Origin: an uncultured Clostridia bacterium
GTDB lineage: Bacteria; Bacillota; Clostridia; Oscillospirales; Oscillospiraceae
Assembly: GCA_947169005.1 (NCBI GenBank)
Contig: CAMVOG010000049.1
Span: 1 to 12,028 of the forward strand
Direction: 5' to 3'
DNA: 12,028 bases
A program made the translations under genes and the position numbers. The notes beneath the pieces were generated by a model, which was given only the letters and a program-made list of their open reading frames with translations, made no database searches and had not been told where the DNA came from. Positions 1 to 5,783 of the stretch are shown here, piece by piece. Numbering within the stretch: position 1 is the stretch's first letter; each line of letters starts with the position of its first letter.

Positions 1-51
1 GTGAACGTGACCAAAAGCGGCGTCCTGGAGCTCCTGCAGACGAAGGAGTAA
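1..51 (+). CDS. C-terminal tail of an unidentified gene (partial)
   Basis: Frame 1 is open from the first base and ends in TAA at 49-51, giving the tail VNVTKSGVLELLQTKE. It is too short to recognise. It is taken as the end of a gene entering from the left because the frame is open to the window edge and the next gene has its own promoter about 100 bases downstream. It could also be chance. Confidence 0.45.
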   Translation: MNVTKSGVLELLQTKE

Positions 52-92
52 CAGGCAGCAGGGAACAGGGCACAGGGCACAGGGAACAGGGG
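52..92. repeat. 7-bp tandem repeat (CAGGGAA/CAGGGCA)
   Basis: Directly after the stop codon of the upstream gene there are about five heptamers in register from base 52: CAGGCAG, CAGGGAA, CAGGGCA, CAGGGCA, CAGGGAA, then a degenerate CAGGGGC. The units differ mainly at positions 6 and 7. No function is evident. This is a simple-sequence repeat able to vary by slippage, between the preceding gene and the LytTR promoter. Confidence 0.8.
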
Positions 93-143
93 CCGCACCG
101 TCAAAACGGCAATCTGCCGCCTGTGCTGTTTTCGCTGCCATCT

Positions 144-172
144 GCGGCGCGCCTCTTGCAGGGGCGCGCCGC
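144..172. promoter_or_regulatory. Palindrome embracing the -35 box of the LytTR gene (candidate operator)
   Basis: The arms GCGGCGCGCC (144-153) and GGCGCGCCGC (163-172) are perfect inverted repeats separated by 9 bases. The -35 box of the promoter at 156-184 lies in the loop, and the right arm fills the spacer. No U-tract follows, so a terminator is unlikely. The position suggests an operator, but the binding protein is unknown. Confidence 0.5.
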
Positions 173-184
173 TTCCGCTACAAT
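156..184 (+). promoter_or_regulatory. Sigma-A-type promoter of the LytTR gene
   Basis: TTGCAG (156-161) and TACAAT (179-184) are separated by 17 bases. Transcription would start near base 191, leaving a short leader that holds only the ribosome binding site AAAGGAG (192-198) and the ATG at 208. Spacing and distance to the gene fit well. The call is by eye, without experimental support. Confidence 0.6.
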
Positions 185-207
185 GGGGGCGAAAGGAGCG
201 TGATCCC

Positions 208-1221
208 ATGAAGGGACAGGCGTTGGAGCTGGGCCTTCTGGAGCTGCGGGACGGGGAGGGCCGTCTGCGGGCCATGAGCATGGCGGGGACGGCCACGGGC
301 TCCACGTACAGGGAGGGGCTGCTGTGCTGGAAGCTCTCGGAGCGGGTCTGGGCAGGGCGGCCCGTGCTGGCGGAGCTGTTCTATGAGCCCGAGGACCCGG
401 ACACGCCCCCGCGGGTGGACGAAACCCTGACCCTCCCGGCCCGGGAGGGCTGCATCCTGCTGGAGCGGCCCCTGCGCCGGTACAACGTCGTGCCGACGAA
501 GCCGCTGCCTCCGGAGAAGGCCCCACCGGAGAGCGTGGAGCTGCCCCCGCAGCCCGCCATGATCGAGGAACGGGACGAGACGGGCCGTCTGCGGGCCCTG
601 CGCTATCCCGAGGGCGTTTTCGGTTACGGCAGCGAGGGGACCCTCGTTTTCTGGAAGCTGACGGAGGCCGCCTGGGAGCAGGAGCCGGATCAGCTCCTGC
701 GGCTCTGGTACGGCACCCCCGAGGAGATGCGGGAAAAGATGACGGCGGGGGAGGCGGACGAGGAGCTGACCGTCACCGAGCGGGAGGGCTGCCTGGAGCT
801 GGAGCGGGAGCCCATCTTTCTGATGCTCTGCTCCCGGGAGTTTGCCGCCTTCCATCATCTGACCATGGAAACGGCCCGGCAGCGCCGGGAGGAGGCGGCC
901 CGGACGGAGCGGGGCCTGGTGCTGTCCTGCAAGGGCGGGCAGCTGCGCCTGCGGGCGGCGGAGCTGCTGTACGCGGAGGTGCGGGGCCATTCGCTGACCC
1001 TGCGCACCCTCTCCGGGGAGTATACCCTGCGCCGCAGCCTCCAATGGCTGGAGGAGCAGCTTCCCTCCGGCCTCTTTGCCCGCCCCCATGAGAGCTTCCT
1101 GGTGAATCTCAGCCAGGTGGAGGCCCTTGGCCCGGACTCCCTGCGCCTTGCCGGGGGCCCCGTCCTCCCACTGAGCCGCAGCCGCGCCGCCGCCTTCCGG
1201 GAGAAGCTGGACGGGAGATAG
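208..1221 (+). CDS. LytTR-domain transcriptional regulator with duplicated N-terminal module
   Basis: This 337-aa protein ends in a LytTR DNA-binding domain (about residues 237-333). Its hallmark is FARPHESFLVNLSQV at 290-304, preceded by the strand-rich segment around LLYAEVRGHSLTLRTLSGEY (253-272). No CheY-like receiver is present and no membrane segment is seen, so it should be cytosolic and not part of a classical LytTR two-component pair. The N-terminal 205 residues are two copies of an unrecognised ~85-residue module (about 11-91 and 119-205). Shared landmarks are ERD/LRD-x-x-GRLRA, WKLxExxW, DExLT and REGCxxLER. A proline-rich linker (96-116) joins them. A short helical stretch (about 208-234) precedes LytTR. 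AAAGGAG sits 9 bases before the ATG. The gene appears to stand alone under its own promoter. The LytTR domain is firm; the signal sensed is unknown. Confidence 0.85.
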   Translation: MKGQALELGLLELRDGEGRLRAMSMAGTATGSTYREGLLCWKLSERVWAGRPVLAELFYEPEDPDTPPRVDETLTLPAREGCILLERPLRRYNVVPTKPLPPEKAPPESVELPPQPAMIEERDETGRLRALRYPEGVFGYGSEGTLVFWKLTEAAWEQEPDQLLRLWYGTPEEMREKMTAGEADEELTVTEREGCLELEREPIFLMLCSREFAAFHHLTMETARQRREEAARTERGLVLSCKGGQLRLRAAELLYAEVRGHSLTLRTLSGEYTLRRSLQWLEEQLPSGLFARPHESFLVNLSQVEALGPDSLRLAGGPVLPLSRSRAAAFREKLDGR

Positions 1222-1272
1222 GGGCCCTCTAAAACTCCGGCAACGATAATTATTTGCACTTGGGGTGGTTAT

Positions 1273-1482
1273 GCGTCCTGCCTTCCCCTGGGGGAAGGTG
1301 CCCCAGTGCGCACACTGGGGCGGATGAGGGGCTTGCACCCACTTTGATACATCATAATTCTTTCTTGATGTGAAACCAAGATAAGCACATCAAAAACCTT
1401 GACGCTGGGTCCAACCGTCAGCAGGCCCCTCATCTGTCGCCTGCGGGCGACAGCTTCCCCCCAAGGGGAAGCCAGGAGACGC
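1273..1482. mobile_element. MITE-like non-coding element with ~60-bp structured terminal inverted repeats
   Basis: The left end (1273-1336) and right end (1421-1482) are imperfect inverted repeats of about 60 bases. They surround about 84 bases of AT-richer DNA without a convincing ORF. Both ends share GCGTC at the tip, a CTTCCCC/GGGGAAG hairpin and GATGAGGGGC at the inner side. Each end folds into two hairpins: 1281-1298 and 1301-1320 on the left, 1434-1453 and 1453-1472 on the right. The inner hairpin is perfect on each side although its sequence differs between sides. No clear target duplication was found. It fits a MITE or REP-like repeat mobilised in trans; the parent transposase is not in the window. 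Confidence 0.65.
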
Positions 1483-1557
1483 TTTCCGCAACCGTCTTCT
1501 TAAATGCAGTAGTTTTTAAAGGTCCCCGATAGGGAAAAATGCCCGGGCAGAATATAA

Positions 1558-1594
1558 AGAGCCGGAGGACCGATATGCTCGGCCCTCCGGCTTT
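1558..1594 (-). terminator. Intrinsic terminator downstream of the glycyl radical enzyme gene
   Basis: AGCCGGAGG (1560-1568) pairs with CCTCCGGCT (1584-1592). The stem continues through CCGA (1570-1573) with TCGG (1579-1582) around a TATGC loop, with one internal mismatch. Read on the minus strand it starts about 25 bases after the stop codon at 1617 and is followed by CTTTATATT. The T-rich tail is modest, but the long stem makes termination likely. Confidence 0.75.
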
Positions 1595-1616
1595 GATTCA
1601 CTTGTTGGGGAAAGGC

Positions 1617-4037
1617 TTACACGCCCATCTCGGTGCGGCGGATCAGATCGTCCTGCGCTTCCTTGTAGACCTCCACGAAGTAGGCGGAGAAGCCGGCGAT
1701 GCGGACCACCAGGTCCTCGTACTCCTTCGGCTTTTCCTGGGCCTCGCGGAGCATCTGGGAGGAGACCACGTTGATCTGCAGCTCCATGCCGCCGCCGCGG
1801 AAGTAGGTCTCCATGACGGCTCTGAGCTTCCGATCCCCTTCCTCGCCCTGGAGGGCCGTGGGGTGGAACTTCATGTTGCACAGGGTGCCGTTGGCGTAAT
1901 TCGCCTGGTCAAACTTCAAAATGGAGTTGATGGTGGCGAAGGGGCCGTTCTTGTCCATGCTCTGCACGGGAGAAATGCCGTCGCTCAGAGGATCGCCCTT
2001 CTTGCGCCCGTCGGGGGTAGCCATGCAGAACATACCCATGACCACGTTCAGGGTAACGGGCCAGCAGCCGGCCGTCCAGTGGCAGCCGCGGGGGGAGATG
2101 CCCCGGGTGATGCCCTCGGAGTAGGTGTCCGCTACGAACTTGAGGTACTTGTCGGCCTCGGGATCGTTGTTGCCGAAGTGGCTGCAGCGGCCCAGAATGA
2201 TCTGGCGCAGCTCCTCGTAGCCCTCCCAGTTGTTCATGAGGGCGTCGTAAAGCTCGCGGGTGGTGGCGATCTTGTCGCGGAAGCAGACCTGATCGATGAT
2301 GTTCAGGCTGTCCGCCACGGTGCCGTGGCCGATGCTGGAGTTGCCGGCGCCGTTGTACTGGGCGCCGCCCCACATGACGTCCTTGCCGCTCTCGATGCAG
2401 CCGGTCATGGTGGCGGAGAGCAGAGGCAGCGGGTTGTTCATGGCGTAGAGGTACTCATAGCAGTTGACCATGCTGACCTGCCACTTGGTGAAGAAGTCCA
2501 TCTGGGTCTTGTAGGCCTCCAGCACCTGGTCCATGCTGGTCATCTCATAGAGATAGCCGGTCTGGGGTCCGGTGATCTTCGTGTTCTTGTTGGGGCCGAA
2601 GGAGAAGGGGTTGCAGCCGTTGTTGATGGCGCACCAGAGGGCGGCAGGCAGGATGGTGTAGGCGTTGTTGCCGTCGCCGCCGGAGTTGGCGAAGTCGCAG
2701 CCGCAGATGCAGGGCTCCACGCAGCCGATCAGGCAGTAGTTCCGGGCGTCCTCCAGGGGGATGCCGCGGCGCATCATCGCCTCGATGACGATGGGGTCCC
2801 ACTCAAAGAGGGGAACGCCGCCCACCTGCTTGGTGGTCTCGATGCCGGCTTCCCAAAGCTCGTCCGGCGTGTTCTCATGGACGCGCAGGGCCAGGGGCGG
2901 ATTGTGCAGCTTCAGCCGGGCGGAGGACTGCATCACCATATAGGTGACCACGTTGGAGGCGTCGTTGCCCTCCTTGTCCACGCCGCCCAGGGTGATGAGC
3001 TGGCCGGAGGTGTAGCCCGGGCCGGTGCGGGTGGCGCCTTCGGACCAGAGCTTGTTGATCTCCGCTACCTTGAGGATGAACATATCCGTGAGCTCCTGGG
3101 CCTGCTCGCGGGTGAGCTTGCCGGAGGCGATGTCCGCCTCGGCGTACTTGCCACAGTACTGGTCCAGGCGGCCGTAGCTGATGCCGTGGGGCTGGGAATC
3201 CAGCAGCAGGCCGAGCTGATAGAAGAAGCAGGCCTGCAGGGCGTCGTGATAGCTCTCGCAGGGCTTGTCGATGACGCGGTTCATGCGGTCGGCAATGTCC
3301 AGCAGCTCCGCCTTGCGCGTTTCGTCCGTGCAGGTCTCCGCCTGGCGCAGGGCCTCGGCGGCGTAACGCTTGGCGTAGAGGATGATGCCCTCCACCACGG
3401 TTTCCTCAGCGCGGTAGAACTGAAGGGTCTGGCCCTCGGTGCCCTGGAGGCCTCTTTCCAGCATGGCGGCCTTCTTGGCGCGGATCTCTTCAAGCACGCT
3501 GCCCAGGCCGCGGTCCACCACGGTCCAGAAGTTGCCGCAGTAGTGGCCGATGGGGGAGCCGCTGTTGTTCTTGGGCCCGAAGTTCAGCACGCCGTTGCCC
3601 AGCAGATCCCGGTAATATTCCTCGGGGAACACCTCGTCGATGGCGGCGCAGGTGGCGTTCTTGATCCAGAAGTCGCCGGTCTTGAGGATGTATTCTCTGT
3701 CCTCGGGGTTAAGGTCGTAGGGGTCGACGCCGCGGGTGGGGAATTTGTCCAGCTCGTCCAGGACCCACTGGAAGGAGTGCTCGGGGTAAACGGCGCTGGC
3801 GCGGAACTCCTCGCCCAGGTGCCCGACGATCAGCTCATGGTCACGCACGGGGGTGGGCATTTTCTCAAACAGGTTGCGCAGGTTCTTCGCCCGCTTGAGC
3901 ACGCCGATGAGCTGGGGATTTTCCATGTAGAACTCCGTCACCAGCTTATAGCGGGCCAGGTCGATCCTGGGCTTCTTGGCACGGTACATGGCGCGGATCT
4001 TCTGGACCCGCTCCGAAATGGGTACGTTCTGATACAT
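1617..4037 (-). CDS. Glycyl radical enzyme, dehydratase/PFL-like, substrate unknown
   Basis: This 806-aa protein is the usual length for the pyruvate formate-lyase/glycerol dehydratase superfamily. The PFL-type N-terminal domain carries ELIVGHLGEEFRASAVYPE (68-86). The thiyl-radical site is GCVEP, with Cys439 and Glu441. The glycyl-radical loop near the C-terminus is VRIAGFSAYFVEV (778-790), with the radical on Gly782. A single catalytic Cys followed by Glu marks the dehydratase/lyase-like branch (glycerol, hydroxyproline, choline, isethionate enzymes), not true PFL, which uses adjacent cysteines. The region after the active site is unusually cysteine-rich (C435, C439, C443, C445, C447) and does not match any branch I can name. 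A radical-SAM activase must install the radical, but none lies in this window. AAAGGAGG sits about 7 bases before the ATG, and a terminator follows. It is probably monocistronic and expressed anaerobically. Confidence 0.9.
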   Translation of the reverse strand: MYQNVPISERVQKIRAMYRAKKPRIDLARYKLVTEFYMENPQLIGVLKRAKNLRNLFEKMPTPVRDHELIVGHLGEEFRASAVYPEHSFQWVLDELDKFPTRGVDPYDLNPEDREYILKTGDFWIKNATCAAIDEVFPEEYYRDLLGNGVLNFGPKNNSGSPIGHYCGNFWTVVDRGLGSVLEEIRAKKAAMLERGLQGTEGQTLQFYRAEETVVEGIILYAKRYAAEALRQAETCTDETRKAELLDIADRMNRVIDKPCESYHDALQACFFYQLGLLLDSQPHGISYGRLDQYCGKYAEADIASGKLTREQAQELTDMFILKVAEINKLWSEGATRTGPGYTSGQLITLGGVDKEGNDASNVVTYMVMQSSARLKLHNPPLALRVHENTPDELWEAGIETTKQVGGVPLFEWDPIVIEAMMRRGIPLEDARNYCLIGCVEPCICGCDFANSGGDGNNAYTILPAALWCAINNGCNPFSFGPNKNTKITGPQTGYLYEMTSMDQVLEAYKTQMDFFTKWQVSMVNCYEYLYAMNNPLPLLSATMTGCIESGKDVMWGGAQYNGAGNSSIGHGTVADSLNIIDQVCFRDKIATTRELYDALMNNWEGYEELRQIILGRCSHFGNNDPEADKYLKFVADTYSEGITRGISPRGCHWTAGCWPVTLNVVMGMFCMATPDGRKKGDPLSDGISPVQSMDKNGPFATINSILKFDQANYANGTLCNMKFHPTALQGEEGDRKLRAVMETYFRGGGMELQINVVSSQMLREAQEKPKEYEDLVVRIAGFSAYFVEVYKEAQDDLIRRTEMGV

Positions 4038-4044
4038 CGTTTTT

Positions 4045-4204
4045 CCTCCTTTAATATAATGCCGCGCCCTCTATGCGGGGCAGGAAACGGTTATACTGTC
4101 CTTATTCGATTCGTATTCATTATAATATATGATAGCATAATCGAGAGAAATGTGCAAGACAATTCTGCGGGATCGTCTGCGGGATCGTTTTGGCAAACAT
4201 TGCC
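4045..4204 (-). promoter_or_regulatory. AT-rich leader and promoter region of the glycyl radical enzyme gene
   Basis: On the minus strand this 160-base gap holds the strong ribosome binding site AAAGGAGG (about 4045-4052) and a perfect TATAAT (plus coordinates 4119-4124). No good -35 hexamer stands 16-18 bases upstream of that TATAAT, so the promoter may need an activator or lie elsewhere in this tract. No gene was seen here. Confidence 0.4.
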
Positions 4205-4244
4205 GAAAAAGCGCCTTTTGCCAATAGACAAAAGACGCTTTTTC
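4205..4244 (-). terminator. Long hairpin terminator after the GNAT gene (probably bidirectional)
   Basis: The arms GAAAAAGCGCCTTTTG (4205-4220) and CAAAAGACGCTTTTTC (4229-4244) enclose an 8-base loop. The single mismatch is C/A on the plus strand but becomes a G-U pair in minus-strand RNA, so the stem is complete in that direction. U-runs lie on both sides. It starts 50 bases beyond the stop codon of the acetyltransferase gene and insulates the glycyl radical enzyme gene from read-through. Confidence 0.85.
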
Positions 4245-4293
4245 GATGTGTTTACACTACAAAAAAGATCGGGTGGTTTTGACAGGGCAAGCT

Positions 4294-4740
4294 TCAAAGG
4301 ACCATTTCAAATTCGGAAAATACTCCGTCGAACACTTTGCCCACATACCGAAAACCCGCTTTTTTATAAAGCTCTATCGCAGCAGAATTCTGCGGATCGA
4401 CATGAATTTTCACCATTGCGTGCCGACCATCCTTTCTAAAAGCATTAAGAATGCACTTTATCGCTTCACTTGCGTAATGCTTTCTCTGATAATGATAATC
4501 AATCAGCAGGTTGGTGAACATATAAAAATCTTCAAACAAAGTAAAATCCAACCGTACCATTCCGACCACTTCATCGTCATTGAATATCGCGTACATTTTG
4601 CAATGCTCGTTAAGGAGTGTATACGCGGTTTGAAGCAAAGACCAAATGGGAGAATTGGTGTATTCGCGCTGTTCTTCCGTGCATTTGAGGTTAGCACAAA
4701 CTTCAATGATGCTCTCGTCAACGGGTTTTATGTGAATCAT
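4294..4740 (-). CDS. GNAT-family N-acetyltransferase
   Basis: This 148-aa protein has a single GNAT fold. VVGMVRLDF (58-66) is the central strand. LLIDYHYQRKHYASEAIKCIL (78-98) is motif A, with QRKHYA at 85-90 in place of the canonical Q/RxxGxG/A pyrophosphate loop; the first glycine position is His. KIHVDPQNSAAIELYKKAGF (111-130) is the motif-B region with the usual Asn and Tyr-Lys-Lys-Ala-Gly-Phe. It transfers an acetyl group from acetyl-CoA to an amine. The overall look recalls spermidine- or RimI-like GNATs, but the substrate cannot be named. The start overlaps the upstream four-helix-bundle gene by 23 bases, so the two are probably co-translated. Base composition is markedly AT-richer than the flanking chromosome, which suggests acquisition by transfer. 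Confidence 0.88.
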   Translation of the reverse strand: MIHIKPVDESIIEVCANLKCTEEQREYTNSPIWSLLQTAYTLLNEHCKMYAIFNDDEVVGMVRLDFTLFEDFYMFTNLLIDYHYQRKHYASEAIKCILNAFRKDGRHAMVKIHVDPQNSAAIELYKKAGFRYVGKVFDGVFSEFEMVL

Positions 4741-5098
4741 CCTGCACCCTCTTTTCTTTTACGGTGTTTATAGATGCTATCAGCATTCGTCGTATCGTTC
4801 CACATTCATTTTTCAGCGGTTTATACTGTGCTTCTGTCATATATCCCGTTTCATAAAGCAATTCAAGCCAATATTCCGTTTCAAAACTCTCCATTTGCGC
4901 AATTTCCAGCTTTGAAATAAAATCCTTTGTGCCTTGCGCATACTGTGCCTCATGGAGATTTGCGCCAATGCTTGTTCCGCTGCGAAGAAGTTGATTGGTC
5001 AGCACAGCTTCTTTGTGAAGGAATTTGATATCCCGACACAGAATCACAACTGCCTTTGCAAATTCTTTCGATAAATCTCTCAGAGAACTATTGGACAC
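4718..5098 (-). CDS. Four-helix-bundle protein (23S rRNA intervening-sequence/Avd-like family)
   Basis: This 126-aa protein is mostly helical. It carries the family's signature LLRSGTSIGANLHEAQYAQGT (about 37-57), followed by KLEIAQMESFETEYWLELL (63-81). I recognise it as the small four-helix-bundle family once annotated as S23 and related to the Avd accessory protein of diversity-generating retroelements. No reverse transcriptase or variable repeat is present. The start chosen is GTG at 5098, because GAGG (5107-5110) lies 8 bases upstream; an ATG at 5137 would add 13 residues but has no ribosome binding site. It overlaps the acetyltransferase gene by 23 bases as the first gene of a two-gene operon. 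It is AT-rich relative to the chromosome. A periodic hairpin array lies just upstream. Molecular function is unknown; these proteins are thought to bind nucleic acid or form pentamers. Confidence 0.85.
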   Translation of the reverse strand: MSNSSLRDLSKEFAKAVVILCRDIKFLHKEAVLTNQLLRSGTSIGANLHEAQYAQGTKDFISKLEIAQMESFETEYWLELLYETGYMTEAQYKPLKNECGTIRRMLIASINTVKEKRVQDDSHKTR

Positions 5099-5116
5099 AA
5101 CAATCACCTCAAAAAC

Positions 5117-5145
5117 AATATAACAACTGTTTGCCATATTGTAAA
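5117..5145 (-). promoter_or_regulatory. Candidate promoter of the four-helix-bundle/GNAT pair
   Basis: On the minus strand TTTACA (plus 5140-5145) and TATATT (plus 5117-5122) are 17 bases apart. Transcription would begin near 5110, right at the ribosome binding site, leaving an unusually short leader. It lies between the hairpin array and the gene. A promoter further upstream, inside the array, is an alternative. Confidence 0.4.
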
Positions 5146-5152
5146 GATTTTA

Positions 5153-5258
5153 GTGATATTGTGCCTTTCGGAACAGTGATATTTTCACTCCGTAAAAGCG
5201 ATATTTCCGCTTACGCGGAAGTGATATTTTATTCGCCGCAAAAGGGGCGAATATAACA
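5153..5258. repeat. Periodic array: GTGATATT octamers separating variable hairpins
   Basis: GTGATATT occurs at 5153-5160, 5176-5183 and 5221-5228, with GCGATATT at 5198-5205, giving steps of 23, 22 and 23 bases. The DNA after each octamer differs but is self-complementary: TGTGCC/GGAACA (one mismatch), a weak TTTTCAC/GTAAAA, a perfect TTCCGC-TTAC-GCGGAA, and ATTCGCC/GGCGAAT. Conserved linkers with changing but paired arms indicate that structure is maintained. The array lies upstream of, and next to, the four-helix-bundle gene. Confidence 0.75.
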
Positions 5259-5260
5259 GA

Positions 5261-5292
5261 AAAAAGCTCATTGCTTTCGCAATAAGCTTTTT
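5261..5292 (-). terminator. Hairpin terminator, probably the displaced original tRNA-Leu terminator
   Basis: AAAAAGCTCATTGC (5261-5274) and GCAATAAGCTTTTT (5279-5292) form a stem with a TTTC loop. The one mismatch is C/A on the plus strand and G-U on the minus strand. It abuts the tRNA 3'-end fragment at 5293. Before integration it would have lain immediately after tRNA-Leu(CAG) on the minus strand. Confidence 0.7.
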
Positions 5293-5318
5293 CGATGGTG
5301 CGCGAGGCGGGACTTGAA
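5286..5318. repeat. Attachment site (left copy), with a 3' fragment of tRNA-Leu
   Basis: These 33 bases are identical to 9355-9387. Positions 5293-5318 carry the tRNA 3' end with encoded CCA, the acceptor strand and part of the T arm in minus orientation. Identity stops at 5318, where the intact gene continues with the rest of its T arm. This is the classic footprint of a tyrosine recombinase inserting at the 3' end of a tRNA gene. Confidence 0.92.
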
Positions 5319-5339
5319 TTTGCGGAGGCATGAAAACGG

Positions 5340-5447
5340 CTGTAAACGGTTGTCAAAAAACATAGAGTTTCTGCGGGTTTTGGGGATTGACCTGTAAAGG
5401 ACTGTAAAGGGAAGTTTTCCCTCTAAAGGGAAAACTTAAGGGAAAAA
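5340..5447. repeat. Left-end arm-type sites of the element
   Basis: Copies of TGTAAA-G/C-GG occur at 5341-5349, 5393-5400 and 5403-5410, the last two exactly 10 bases apart. A palindrome AAGTTTTCCCT (5412-5422) / AGGGAAAACTT (5427-5437) follows. The segment 5424-5446 (TAAAGGGAAAAC-N-TAAGGGAAAA) recurs at 9285-9307 near the right end with one mismatch and in the same orientation. Such end-located repeats are the expected binding sites for the integrase N-terminal domain. Confidence 0.65.
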
Positions 5448-5478
5448 TCACCCCAAAATCGACTTGATATGAGCATAG

Positions 5479-5515
5479 AAAAAGGGCCGCCCTGCCAATC
5501 GCGACAAGGCGGCCC
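5479..5515 (-). terminator. Terminator of the element's leftward operon
   Basis: GGGCCGCC (5484-5491) pairs with GGCGGCCC (5508-5515) across a 16-base loop. On the minus strand the stem is followed by five U (plus 5479-5483). It lies 13 bases beyond the stop codon of the last leftward gene (5529). Confidence 0.8.
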
Positions 5516-5528
5516 AATCTCTTTTTTT

Positions 5529-5738
5529 TCAGCGCTGCTCGAGCTTCATCAAAAGCTCGACGGCCCACAGCTTGTCCGCCGCTGTTGAGCCGGCATCATC
5601 CCGGACAGCGCGGCAGACCTCAGCAGCCCGCCGCCTGTCGTTCACGGCTTCCATGAGGGCCTTTCTCCGGGCCTCTCTATGGGCCGCCGCCGTCGCCGAC
5701 GATTTTTCAGATTGTGTCAAAATGCTCGCCTCCTTCAC
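5529..5738 (-). CDS. Small charged protein of the mobile element, function unknown
   Basis: This frame encodes 69 residues from a GTG at 5738, or 63 from a TTG at 5720. The TTG start is favoured because AAGGAGG lies about 8 bases upstream, inside the longer version; the GTG start has only a weaker GGGGAG. The protein is helical, with an Ala/Arg-rich middle (HREARRKALMEAVNDRRRAAEVCRAV) and a C-terminal LWAVELLMKLEQR amphipathic helix. No membrane segment or known motif is seen. It is the last gene of the leftward set and is followed by a strong terminator. A coiled-coil or DNA-binding accessory role is possible but unproven. Confidence 0.6.
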   Translation of the reverse strand: MKEASILTQSEKSSATAAAHREARRKALMEAVNDRRRAAEVCRAVRDDAGSTAADKLWAVELLMKLEQR

Positions 5739-5756
5739 CTGTTTCTCCCCTAATTT

Positions 5757-5776
5757 CGGTGAGAATCACCGTTTTT
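5757..5776 (+). terminator. Short plus-strand hairpin with T-run
   Basis: CGGTGA (5757-5762) and TCACCG (5766-5771) form a stem with a GAA loop, followed by TTTTT (5772-5776). It has terminator form on the plus strand, yet the genes around it are on the minus strand. It may stop antisense transcription or serve as a hairpin before the small gene at 5529-5738. Confidence 0.4.
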
Positions 5777-5783
5777 CCCCCGA

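Noticed and set aside
178..1338. A 386-codon minus-strand frame opposite the LytTR gene
   Set aside because: It is Gly/Pro/Arg/Leu-rich shadow coding with no domain. The plus frame has promoter, ribosome binding site and a clear LytTR domain.
1539..4439. A 966-codon open frame on the plus strand opposite the glycyl radical enzyme gene
   Set aside because: It is a shadow: high-GC codons in the true gene suppress stops in the antisense frame. The translation is low-complexity Val/Ala/Gly/Leu with no motif and no ribosome binding site.
4718..5098. Diversity-generating retroelement, because the four-helix-bundle protein resembles Avd
   Set aside because: No reverse transcriptase, template repeat or variable repeat is present within the window.
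5153..5258. CRISPR array
   Set aside because: The conserved unit is only 8 bases and the 'spacers' are 14-15 bases and self-complementary. No cas gene is nearby.
5150..5356. A 68-codon minus-strand frame across the attachment site
   Set aside because: It runs through the tRNA fragment, terminator and hairpin array, has no ribosome binding site and shows no protein-like pattern.
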